From assembly GCA_964019425.1 (NCBI GenBank), contig OZ025800.1, positions 631,501 through 695,500 of the forward strand: DNA of 64,000 nt, read 5' to 3'. Below, piece after piece: positions 28,652 through 38,900 of the stretch. Numbering within the stretch: position 1 is the stretch's first letter; every line of letters starts with the position of its first letter. The position numbers and the translations under genes are program-made. The DNA comes from Flectonema sp. DT1601 (lineage: Eukaryota > Euglenozoa > Diplonemea > Diplonemida > Diplonemidae). The notes under the pieces are model-generated. The model searched no databases. It saw only the letters and a list, made by a program, of their open reading frames with translations, and had not been told where the DNA came from.

Positions 28652-30478
28652 TCACTTCATGTATAAAGTAACATTAAGAAGATACTTCCCTTTATTGCAG
28701 CATTTTGTTTGGTTAAAGAGTAAAATTGTTGCTCCAAAACACTCCGATGTTGGTAGCATGTCGAGACACTCTCTGGCTTGTCGGGGAAGTGACGAGTAGT
28801 AAAGAAGTGAAACACAACAGAGAAGTGAACCAACAACTGAGAGAGCAAGAAGGCTTTTATGTCCTAATAAAACTGAGAAAGGAGAGTGCAAGTCAAACCC
28901 ATAGCGGTGTTGAATCTTTGCTGAAACGATATCAACGATGGCCTCAACTAAAAGTTGTAAAAAACATGAAAACCAAAGAAACCAACCCGGATTTCCAGTT
29001 GAAGAGTAGCCAAAGTCAAAAAAATATCTGGCATCCCATCCAATCCCAGCAGTTAGAGAAACCAACACGATGGCAATTATCTCCGTCACTGTAACGAATA
29101 CTTCTTCGGCAGCTAAGTGGGATAAAATGTTATCTCTGTCTTCAATGAGACGCTGAGTATTCCATCTGAATAAGGGAAAATACTTAAAAAACCACCAATT
29201 TAACTTTACACAAACAGGTATCACAGCTGATCGAAAAACCAACTCTCCCAATGCAGTCAACAGTATTAAAAGAACTTCTGTTCTGTGAGAACCAGCAGCC
29301 TCTAACATTACTCTTCCGAGTACAGCTCGGAGAGCAATAAAAAACAATTTTGGGGATGCAGCGTGAACTGGTGTCTTAGCGTGCTTGTTTATTCTGACGA
29401 ATAAAGATAAGAGCCCATCAAATATCAGTGAGATCAACGGAAATACTACGAGTCTGATAATATATTGTTCTTCATCATCACCCTCGAGGTACCACTCAAG
29501 AATCTTATAAAAACATAAAGTATACCAAGCCATTGTTAGAACATAACAACAAGCTGGTATCCACATTAGTGGTCCATTCCTTAAAATGTAAGGAAGAGCA
29601 AAGATCCATTGAGCGAGGGTAGCACAACCAATCCAGACAACAAGCATTTCATTCATGGATACGAATTGTAGCACACAAACAATACCAACAACAGGTAACC
29701 ATAATATACACGAAGCTAACGGTGATTTCCAATAATGAAGTCGAGAGACGCATACCAAAACTGTACTGTTGTAGCTGACAAATATCGCTGCATACATCTG
29801 AGATAGAACTCTGAAGTGCCATTCTCTTATTAAAAACTCACCAGCTGAGGATGCCATTGGCGGTATTGTTATTTGAGACAAATTTCCATCTTCAAAAGAA
29901 GAGTCGGATGGGAAGCTGTCATCGTTGATATCTTCGTACCACGTGATAATACGAAGTACGAATCCAACTAACCCTCCAAGTATTACTCCAATTAGAAGTG
30001 AGATGGCGATACACTTCAACTGCATTCGAACTAATTCAGAGCTGCGGTTTTCATTCGCGACGTACTCAGCGAGGGAATCGAGTGATGAGATTTCAGACTC
30101 CTCCTCCTCCTCCTCATCTGATTCCACGTGACTGATTGTGTCAGACACCCGAGTTAGCTGTTCGTAGTCTGCCAACACATCAGAAGGATGAGAAGTTGAA
30201 AGCTCCGGTAGCATCGTATCCTCGTCACTTTCATTTAATGGATTCGCTCTCAGAAGAGTTACCTTCCTCGGCCTTCCACCAAAGCCTTTGATGTGACAAA
30301 AGGTCTTCGGCCTTATTCTCTTGCTGGGCAATCTCATAGACACTGCTCTCGGAGTGTTCTCTCCAGTTGGGATTGGAACCGAAAAGCCTGTCTGGGATTG
30401 TGAATGGCTGCCTTTTGGGGCTGCCCATAGCGGAGTATGCAGCGCAGAGAATTCGGAGTCATATGTGTCGCCACTCAT
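28652..30478 (-). CDS. Polytopic membrane protein of unknown function, 608 aa
   Basis: The N-terminal 150 residues are hydrophilic, with Ser/Pro/Arg-rich sequence and an acidic cluster (ESDEEEEEESE). About nine to ten hydrophobic segments follow, including ISLLIGVILGGLVGFVL, ILWLPVVGIVCVLQFV, MLVVWIGCATLAQWIFAL, WIPACCYVLTMAWYTLCF, IRLVVFPLISLIFDGLL, VTEIIAIVLVSLTAGIG and LLALSVVGSLLCCVSLL. A Cys/Lys-rich tail ends KYLLNVTLYMK. No transporter, GPCR or ion-channel motif is evident. The ATG follows directly on an acceptor-like ATCATTGTAG (AG at 30479-30480), implying the 5' UTR lies in another exon or a spliced leader. The function cannot be inferred from sequence. Confidence 0.8.
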   Translation of the reverse strand: MSGDTYDSEFSALHTPLWAAPKGSHSQSQTGFSVPIPTGENTPRAVSMRLPSKRIRPKTFCHIKGFGGRPRKVTLLRANPLNESDEDTMLPELSTSHPSDVLADYEQLTRVSDTISHVESDEEEEEESEISSLDSLAEYVANENRSSELVRMQLKCIAISLLIGVILGGLVGFVLRIITWYEDINDDSFPSDSSFEDGNLSQITIPPMASSAGEFLIREWHFRVLSQMYAAIFVSYNSTVLVCVSRLHYWKSPLASCILWLPVVGIVCVLQFVSMNEMLVVWIGCATLAQWIFALPYILRNGPLMWIPACCYVLTMAWYTLCFYKILEWYLEGDDEEQYIIRLVVFPLISLIFDGLLSLFVRINKHAKTPVHAASPKLFFIALRAVLGRVMLEAAGSHRTEVLLILLTALGELVFRSAVIPVCVKLNWWFFKYFPLFRWNTQRLIEDRDNILSHLAAEEVFVTVTEIIAIVLVSLTAGIGWDARYFFDFGYSSTGNPGWFLWFSCFLQLLVEAIVDIVSAKIQHRYGFDLHSPFSVLLGHKSLLALSVVGSLLCCVSLLYYSSLPRQARECLDMLPTSECFGATILLFNQTKCCNKGKYLLNVTLYMK

Positions 30479-30480
30479 CT

Positions 30481-31074
30481 ACAATGATGACTCCTGGACG
30501 GTAAAAGAAATTATGACTTACTGAACGAGAAAGTACATTACAAGTTCGCAGTTGTTTTTTCACGCACTTACCATTAAAGTTAATTCCAATTGTAGCAAAA
30601 TACTCTCATCCTTCTAACCACAACACAGCACAATGCGGAGTTCCGCCAATAAGTAAAACGTTAGTAGGGACCCTGTTCTCCTGATTCGCCGGATGACAGG
30701 GAAAAGGAACAGAAGGCTGGCCTTAGAAGCAAAAAATGTGTCGCTTAAAATTCCATTGTGTTCCACTAAAGAAAAAAACTCCGCAATAATAATGAACAAA
30801 TATCACACGTTAATGCTACCCGCAACATCGGCAGGCATTCTGTATCGACAATATTCATTAAACTCTGACTATCGTACGCATGAATAAATAAAAAAAAAAG
30901 AAAACAATAAAAAAAAATAAATGAATAAAACGTGTGGGAAAGACAACCAAAAGAACTTTGAAGTAATAAATTGCTTCACATATTTCAGTGGTTCTCAGTA
31001 AAGTAGAGATGACACAACTTGTGGTAGTTATCGAAACTTAAATCCGTCTTTATGTTCTTCTCGGATGTAATTTC
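30481..31074. other. Intergenic, about 590 bp
   Basis: AT-rich with A-runs near 30888-30920 and no gene signal. A small plus-strand frame at 30693-30887 has no supporting feature. Confidence 0.55.
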
Positions 31075-32640
31075 CTATTCCTCTGTGAGTGTCTCGCACC
31101 ATGGCTCCCATACAAGCTTGCCATTAATCTTGATAGGAGCTCCGTGACCGCATGGCTTTGGAGTTTGTGGTGCATATCCTTCGCATGAGGAATTTGGGCA
31201 TCCTGGTGTACCTGTGTTCCAGATATCAATAATTCTGGACGTAATGTTATTAATAATTCCCATGTTATGTACGTTGTGATCAAGTGGAGTGTGCTCATCA
31301 GGATCTTCACAAACATTAAATAATAATTTTGTGTTATTTGGGTTCTTTGGAAGTGGTTCATTCTGAAGATTGAAAGAAACGTCAACGAGGATCTCCTGAA
31401 GTTCGTTAATTTCTGCAGGTGGATGCCAACCACCTGGTTTACCACCATCACCAAGGATTACTTTGTAGCAGCCAACACGCATAGCTGGTCCATGAATACC
31501 AACTTGAGCATCAGTGATGCCGTAATAAATATTATCTCTTGGTGCTTCACCACTTGCTGTGAGTGCCTGATAATGCGAAACACCATCCCACTTCAAACAG
31601 GTGTCACATTTAACATCAATTGCCTCAGCGATTGTAGGCATCCAGTCAGCAGCGTGCATTAAGTTAGTGTAGTTTCCTCCTCTGTTGGTGAGCTTGCCAG
31701 CAGTTGGTCCAAACCACATAAATGATGAACCTCTGGTACCTCCTTCCCAAATAGAACACTTTGATCCTCTCAAAGGCCAGTTAGAAGAACCTTGCTTAGC
31801 ACATGTTTCAGTTGGACCACCATTGTCAGCAGTAAAGATCATTATAGTGTTATCCATCATTCCTTTTCTTTTAAATGCGTTTGTTACATTTCCCAAACCC
31901 TCATCCATACAGGAGAGCATACCAGCATAGATTGAACGAATACCACCAATATGTTTGTAAGGTTCGATGTAGTATTCTGGTGCTTCAGCAGGAGAGTGAA
32001 CTGCCTGGTACGCGAGGTACAAAAACAGAGGAGAACTGGTGTCGTGAGCATCAACTACTTTAACAGCTTCCTCAGAGAATAAGATTGTTGAGTAGTTACC
32101 CTCAGCCTCTAATTCAATGTGAGAACAGTTCTTACCACACTTGATACCAACATCTCTACGCATATCATATCCTCCGTCACCAGCAACGTGAGTGAAGTAG
32201 TCCTCACCACCATTGTAGAATCCGTAGAAGGATTCAAATCCTCTGAAGGTTGGAGTCATGTCGTAGCTGTACATACCTCCGTGCCACTTTCCAATTGCAG
32301 CAGTTTTGTAACCATTTCCTCTCAACATATTAGCGAGAGTTGTTTCCTTTGAAGACAAACCGTATGGAGCACCAGTTGGGATGAAGTTATTAACACCAGT
32401 TCGAAGTGGATACCTTCCTGAGAGAATTGTTGTTCTTGTTGGACTACAGGAAGGCTGAACGTAGTAGTTCTCTAGGATAACTCCTTCCTTTGCGAATCCA
32501 TCTGCATTCGGAGTCATAATTTCTGGAGTGAGTGCTCTGTATCCCATGTCATCAAAGCCCAAGTCATCAATAACCACCAACAAGATGTTTGGTTTGGTAG
32601 CAACCGAAGCTGTCAACAAACCAGTTGCTAGCGAAAGCAT
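31075..32640 (-). CDS. Arylsulfatase (arylsulfatase B type), secreted or lysosomal
   Basis: 521 aa, intronless. A short signal peptide (MLSLATGLLTASVA) is followed immediately by the sulfatase core KPNILLVVIDDLGFDD, with metal-binding Asp25/Asp26. The active-site signature CSPTRTTILSGRYP has Cys65, the residue oxidised to formylglycine in this family. Further hallmarks are GKWHGG, the metal site IFTADNGGP and WEGGTRGSSFMW. It hydrolyses sulfate esters of glycans or other substrates in the secretory or lysosomal compartment; the substrate is not predictable. Several NxS/T glycosylation sites are present (NCS, NYS, NVT, NYT). There is no ER-retention tail. An acceptor-like TCCTCCTAACAG ends 15 nt before the ATG. 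Confidence 0.93.
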   Translation of the reverse strand: MLSLATGLLTASVATKPNILLVVIDDLGFDDMGYRALTPEIMTPNADGFAKEGVILENYYVQPSCSPTRTTILSGRYPLRTGVNNFIPTGAPYGLSSKETTLANMLRGNGYKTAAIGKWHGGMYSYDMTPTFRGFESFYGFYNGGEDYFTHVAGDGGYDMRRDVGIKCGKNCSHIELEAEGNYSTILFSEEAVKVVDAHDTSSPLFLYLAYQAVHSPAEAPEYYIEPYKHIGGIRSIYAGMLSCMDEGLGNVTNAFKRKGMMDNTIMIFTADNGGPTETCAKQGSSNWPLRGSKCSIWEGGTRGSSFMWFGPTAGKLTNRGGNYTNLMHAADWMPTIAEAIDVKCDTCLKWDGVSHYQALTASGEAPRDNIYYGITDAQVGIHGPAMRVGCYKVILGDGGKPGGWHPPAEINELQEILVDVSFNLQNEPLPKNPNNTKLLFNVCEDPDEHTPLDHNVHNMGIINNITSRIIDIWNTGTPGCPNSSCEGYAPQTPKPCGHGAPIKINGKLVWEPWCETLTEE

Positions 32641-32949
32641 TGTTTTGGATTATAACTGTTAGGAGGAAAGTAAATTATGTTTTTAACAACAGACAGCAGC
32701 ATTTATAAAGTTACCTTCCTGGGGCCGTCATCAGTCGTGTAGAATAATAACTGCAAAGAATACATAAAATAATTAACCACATCGACTGATTGCTACGTTG
32801 TAACAAAATGATGCATCTCACGAGATAGACGTGAGGAAGTTGTGATACCAGAACGAAAAAGGAACAAAGGACTGTGCGACATGTCAGCTACGAGAGCGCC
32901 ATGAATGAAACTTTCGTGTAAATTACCAAACCAAAGTTTTCTAAGAAGT

Positions 32950-34308
32950 TCACGCTGTCCGCATCTGAAACAGTCCAACAACAGTAAAAGCTGAACACAC
33001 AGCCCAAAATAATAAACTATTATCACACATAGAGTTTTTGTGGCTTTCTTCGGCTGCTTTAAAGCGACAAAAGTTTCGATGCTGTCTGAGGGCGCGCTGT
33101 TCGATAAATTTCTTTTCACAGGTCCCAACTCCGCAAGGGAGTTGCATTCCAACAATCGGCTTTAGCGATTCCAAATGAGCTGGGATACCCCACTCTGGGT
33201 CACTAGAAACAGACATTCCGCACACAGGACACGGAAAGAATTCATATTTTTCCGAAGGAGCTAAAGACTCCATCCCAGGGTGAGGAATTGCCGTGTCTAT
33301 TGTGTGCATCGCAATCTTGTGCTGCCAAAGAGCTTCTTCATCGCGATAAGTATTTTCTCTCTCGCCTTCATTTGGGACACACTTATCGCATTTAAGCTGC
33401 ATTCCATCAACAGTCCACTGCTTACCATATTTCTTTAGTTGATGTACCTGCCTGCCGTGAGTGAAGAGTCCTTGCGGTTTTGAGAACGCCTTTCCACACT
33501 CGTTGCAAACGAAAGGCTTCTCGCGGTGTTTTTTATTTGGGATGGTAGCCATTGCTTTGTCTTCTTCAGGTGTCAAAACATTTGGTGCAGCAGAAGCAGA
33601 CAGTTTGCTTCCATTCTTCGGGTCCTCAAAGCGAAGGGTTACGGAGTGCAGCGCATCTCCGGTATGGTGTTGTGTGTGCGAATTTTGAAAACTTCCTCCA
33701 GTTCTATTCCGCCTTGTTTCATATCCAGGATACATTGATGGAAGGAATGTCTGGCTAACATCAAGCACTAAGCCAAGTTTCTCAGCAGATTCTGTAACAC
33801 TCCATCTACCTGCCTGTCCACGGAGAACTGAAAGGATGATTTTCCCTGTTTTGTATTATAATAACTTATTCATTTTGTTATAAGTCTACTTCAATAGCGT
33901 AGCGTTGTTTAACATACCTCCTGGATTCAAGTGACCCCTCGCTGAATCCATAAAGTGAGTTAAAAGGAATCGATGAAGATTAAAATCCTCCGTACCCAAG
34001 TGAGGATGATTCCACAGAACGATATCAAATTTCTGTTTTGGGAAGGAGTTCTCGAGCTCCCAGGCATTTACATCGTGCTTTACACGAAATCCGTCACACT
34101 TTTCGATTGCAGGAAGGATCTTTTCACACTCTGGGTACTTTCCGAGTAGTTCTTCGCGTCCATCAAATGATGTGCACGTCCAGTCAAATGGTCCCTTCAT
34201 TCCGAGTAGATGTTCAAGTACCAACTTATCACCTTCCTCTTGTAACCTTCCTGCTGCTAGTGAGAAGGAAAAGTTCCCATCACCACATACTAATATCGTG
34301 GGTTTCAT
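32950..34308 (-). CDS. Bmt5-like (DUF2431) rRNA methyltransferase fused to zinc fingers; 2 exons
   Basis: Exons 34308-33918 and 33845-32950 join (phase 1, ...LNPG-G-KIILSVLRG...) to 428 aa. The N-terminal domain has the family hallmarks GDGNFSFSLA (residues 9-18), CTSFDGREELLGKYP, VKHDVNAWEL, FDIVLWNHPH and ARGHLNPGG. After the intron come QAGRWSV and YPGYETRR. Fungal Bmt5 of this family makes N3-methyluridine in 25S rRNA. A C2H2 finger follows (FVCNECGKAFSKPQGLFTHGRQVH). Two further Cys/His clusters (LKCDKC...ALWQHKIAMH and FPCPVCG / LPCGVGTCEKKFIEQRALRQHRNFC) suggest two or three more. The C-terminus is hydrophobic (LLFWAVCSAFTVVGLF) and may be a tail anchor. An acceptor-like CATTGCACAG ends 12 nt before the ATG. 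Confidence 0.87.
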
Positions 34309-34322
34309 GATTCCCAAATGCT

Positions 34323-35025
34323 GTGCAATGAAAGAATAATTACAAAAAGCGACCAGTCAGTTAAATTAGACCGCACCCTTCGTCTCATGTTCGAACCTGT
34401 AGAAGACAATAGTAATATGACGATCTTCGTACCTTTCATTTTTATAAACACACTTGTTTCAGAAGACACGACATACGTCAACCTAACTGATATATTTTTT
34501 TTTTTTTGATGCTTTTTTTTCTGTCTTTCGTTCTTTCTTTCTTTCCTTTTTTTTTCTTCTTCTTCTTTTACCTTTTCAGCTGGTCTTTGTAACCTCACAA
34601 ATGTCTACCAAAGGACCCAAATTCAACTATTTTTTTTTGTTTTCGTTCTGTGTTGTGTCTTCCGTTGCTGCACGGACACGTTTCTAACTTTATTTTCTCA
34701 CCTTTTTTTAAATCAAAACTACAACTTATGGAACACCATACAAGTGACTTTCTAAGTGAAGTTATTTTTCATTTTTTTTTTAAGGTACTAAAAGAATCGT
34801 TCTTTAGATAGCTTTTAATGTTTTAAACCAATTTTTAAAAAAAAAAAAAATTGATTTTTTTAATACTTGTTGGCAACAGGTGGACGTTACGTCAATTCTC
34901 CTCTGCGGTAAGTAACTGAAGTGGGCAATGAATTACTTAGCATTCATTATTTGATAGAAACTAAATACGAATTGGTAAGAAATAATAACACGAAGATCTT
35001 ACAATTAGTTTTCAACATTCGGAAT
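34323..35025. other. Intergenic, about 700 bp
   Basis: T/C-rich (about 34495-34560) and A/T-rich homopolymer sequence; no gene. The pyrimidine-rich strand here is the plus strand, so it is a purine tract for the minus-strand transcript. Confidence 0.55.
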
Positions 35026-35229
35026 CTATTCATCCTTCTCAACTAACTTAGTGAGTGCAAGAGTAGTGTGGAAGAGTGTGTTTCTTTCGTAGTCAGTTCT
35101 CACAGCCGAGAGGATCAGAGTTGTGAGAATAGAAATGTACATGAACGGAACTCCTCCGTTAGCCAACCAAAGACGGCAGAGATCATAACCTCTGGCAAAG
35201 ATACCAGAAACAGCACTGATAACAGCCAT
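35026..35229 (-). CDS. Small hypothetical membrane protein, 67 aa
   Basis: Sequence MAVISAVSGIFARGYDLCRL..., with one or two hydrophobic stretches (AVISAVSGIF and VPFMYISILTTLILSAV) and a charged C-terminus (LTKLVEKDE). Length and pattern resemble small organellar-membrane subunits, but I recognise no family. An acceptor-like TTAATTAAACAG lies 38 nt before the ATG. Confidence 0.55.
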   Translation of the reverse strand: MAVISAVSGIFARGYDLCRLWLANGGVPFMYISILTTLILSAVRTDYERNTLFHTTLALTKLVEKDE

Positions 35230-35269
35230 ATTAAGTTTTGTGTTTGATAATACTGATTGAAGAATTGCT

Positions 35270-35946
35270 GTTTAATTAACCAACAAGAAGACACAAATAC
35301 TTTTCCCTTCACACAATCCACATCATCTCTGAACAAAATATATCGTCAGCTGGATTGGAATTAGTTATTTAATTTTGTTTTGAATTTTCATTTTTTTTTT
35401 TTTTTTTTTTTTTTTTGAATTTCTCACGAAACGGAAGAATCACGACTGTATTCAGATTTGAAATAATTCTACCGTGCAATGTATTTCTCTTTTACTACTC
35501 TTTTTCGTCATACGACGTTAAAGAAAAAGTAGCAGATCTCTGATAACCTCCTACGAGTGTCATTTAGATAACAACTGCATCCTGCACTCCGTTAGACTCT
35601 TAAGGAAAACGGAGCAGTAACGGAAACAGACGTTGTAAAATTTGTATTGAAAAGGAAAAAAACAGAAACTGACGATCGGCAGGTGGTGAATAACGGAAAG
35701 GATGTATCGAAGTGCTGGGGAAGTCTATTTTTTTTTTTTTTTTTTTTTTTCAAATCCAAGCGATCAACTTAGCTCCTTCGTTCTTCGCTCGAAAAACTGA
35801 CAGCCGTGGTTATTAGTGCGAATCAATAAAAATGCAGAAAAATATAAAAATTAATAAATCGTTTGTCGTTTTTTAAAATTGAAGTTTCGTCACACACTTC
35901 AAAAATAAAGTTCTCAAAGCAAGGAGACGCTAAAGTGTCTCTTCAT
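35270..35946. other. Intergenic, about 680 bp
   Basis: T-runs at about 35391-35417 and 35729-35750; otherwise AT-rich. Presumably the 3' UTR of the BEACH gene on the right side. No gene is seen. Confidence 0.6.
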
Positions 35947-38900
35947 TTAGTTTTTCATATCTATATCAAACATGGTTGGTCCACTCCACTGTCTGACGGT
36001 ACCATCTGAGTGACCGCTGTAAAGAAATATCGAAAGTTCTTTCTTCCGTTTATCCTTGTCAGTCGAGTACACAATTTCTGATGGAGATGAAGGATAAGAA
36101 GTACCTGACGGATATGTAACATAAGGTCGTGGCTTTGGAGTAAGAGAGATTACTGGAGCTAAAGACTTTGACTCTGGAAGGGAAGAGTGGTTTTTGATAG
36201 TCAAAATACGATCTTTTTCATTCAACGCAATAACCCAAAGACAAATCTTACCAGAACTATGACCCGTTAATATAGGGACCACAATCTCTCTTTCTGGAGT
36301 TTCCAACGGGCTCACCGCAGACAAAGCTCCGTCTGAAGTCGACTTAACCTTCGCTGCTAATGACAAATCACTAGTTCTAAATATATACAAAGTATCTTGA
36401 CTTATGGTTACTAACCATCTTCGAGACGGGATTACTTTCGCATCTAAAACTGCTCCAACATGTTCCTTAAGTGTTCCACAGAATGATCCTTTACTTGTTC
36501 CAACAGACCAGACAACAGGATACCCACCATCAGATGATGAAGATATTAAAAGAGATGACCCAGTGACATACAACAACTGTGTTACTGCCCCCCAATGTGA
36601 CAACATTCGATAACAAAATGTTACTGATGAATACGGAGCTGGAGAACTAGCAGTCCAGCAGGTCAAACCAGCCTGCTGCTGTGCTACCTCATTAACATTT
36701 CTATGTGAAGGATGGTTGAGTTTACATGCGATAATACCATTCTTAGTTCCAATAAAGATAATACCACTACAAGGCATGCTGGTAATACAAGTACCTATTG
36801 AAGTACAAGGAATTCTTAATATATTACTGAGAGTACCATCGCTATTGTGAATACGAAGAAATCCACCTGACTGTCCTCCCAAACCAGGTTTTAACTCAGC
36901 GTATCCCTGAAGTAGTCCAATAGGACAACAATCTTGAGCGGGATGAAGTAGAACTCGATAAGGAAAGTTATCAAGTGGAGATGTCTCTGAGAGGAAATGA
37001 ATAAATCCACCGTTTCGATATCCTCCGTCCCCACCAACGATGCAGCAACTCTTCTCAATACAGTTGACGGCATTGTTGCAGAGATTTTCAACTTTTTGAA
37101 ACGGAATAACACTCGTCTTCGATCCCCTCTTTGGATGTCTCGCCTGCCACAACTTTCGAGGAATCTGACCAAACTGCGCAACTTGAGTAGCTGCAGCCCA
37201 TTTGACAGAGGGTTCATCAGTGTCAACGTTCTTAATTGCTGTGTGGTGATGTTATTAAAGGAAACGTTTTCGTGGACAAGAATTAATTTTCCAAAGAAAG
37301 AACCAAAAACAAGAAATATACCTTTTTTCAATCCTCCAGGGTACGCGAGGTAGAAGAAGACGTTTAGCCGCTTTGCAGCCTCCTCTCCAGACTGGGCGAA
37401 TCCCCAAATTAGATCGAGCCACTCATTTAGATTGTTAGAAACGTATTCAGATTCGAGTGCCTCTCTTTGAACTGCAATGAAATGTTCAGCTGATGATGCC
37501 CAAGGGGGTAGAACAACATCACCGAGTAACTCACCGTCTCTGTTGGTACCCAGATTAAGACTGTTGTGGTTTTTAAGAAATTCTGGGGCGTAGAACAGTT
37601 CCGGAATCAGTTCCTTTACGTCAGTGTTAGAACCTTGACTTGCAGAATGCCAGGCATCAGCAATGCTATGAAATAGTCTGTCAGCTAAATCTAATTTACC
37701 ACCCTGATAAATAACAGCCATACTAGTATATGGTTGAAGCCTTGTTAAGTACCAAAGTACCATCATAGGAGTACTGTAGTGAGATCCACAATGGAATTTA
37801 GGAACCCCACCACAGTCATCTGAACTCCAGTCGGTGTATCTCCTGGCAAAGCTGCTGCTGCGTTTTTCATCGAGTCCTGCCATCGGTTTTGAAAGATTTC
37901 TATAAATAGATTGATCACTTAATCTAATAGTATCAGAAGTGTAATCAGAGATTACCCAAGGGAATACTGGGTATTGATTTAGATCTAAGAATGTCCTTCC
38001 ACTGTAAGAGTTTACAGCTAAGATATAATCGAAATTAGTGAGTAGACGATTTCTCCACAAATGAGTTAGATCACTGATAGTAGCTGAAGACTCGGAATTA
38101 CGAACATAACTGCTGCAAGAAGTTAGCATTCTGTGTGCTTTATTACGAAGGGCTTCATTCATAACTCCAGCCTTGTCGAGGATAGTTAGTAGTAATCCTT
38201 TTCCATTCTCAAGTGAAATCTCAAGAGCTGATGGCTCGTGATGAGTTCTTCGCTTTATAACTTCAGTTACAGCCGAGAGTGGAATCACATAATAATGTGC
38301 TTCCTCAAGAAGATGGATTAGCGTCATGCTGAGGAGGGATTTCTGTTCATCACCTGACTTTGATTTATTTGATACGACTTGACGAAGACCTTTTAACCCT
38401 TGACTGACGATGTTTGTTAATCCAAACCCACCTCCTCCCATAAAGGATGCCATTGAGCTGGTGTTCTTTCCACCAGACGGTGATGTTGATTTCTGTTCAG
38501 TCGTATGTTGTTGACCTCCTTTAGATTTTGCAGGAAGATATTCAAGTGTGTTTCCTTCAGTTACTCTACAGTGAGTCACAAAGTACATAGAATCATGACC
38601 TATAATAAGAACTGTCGGTATTGATTCTAAATATGATATTCGACTGCAGTTAAATATTTCCTGAACGCTGTCCGACTTTGGAACAATGAGAGAACACATC
38701 CAATCAACGGATCTGTTGTTTTTGTTATTTTTATTATTACTTTTGACCTAACAAAAAGAATACATTCGAATAACTAACAAACCTGTAGGATGTAAAACAC
38801 CAATCAGGAGTCTTACAAGGATATATTTTCCATCGAAGAGGAATAAGTCCATCGTCTGATGTCGATACGGCCGATGCTTTTGTTGGAGATAATTCAGATG

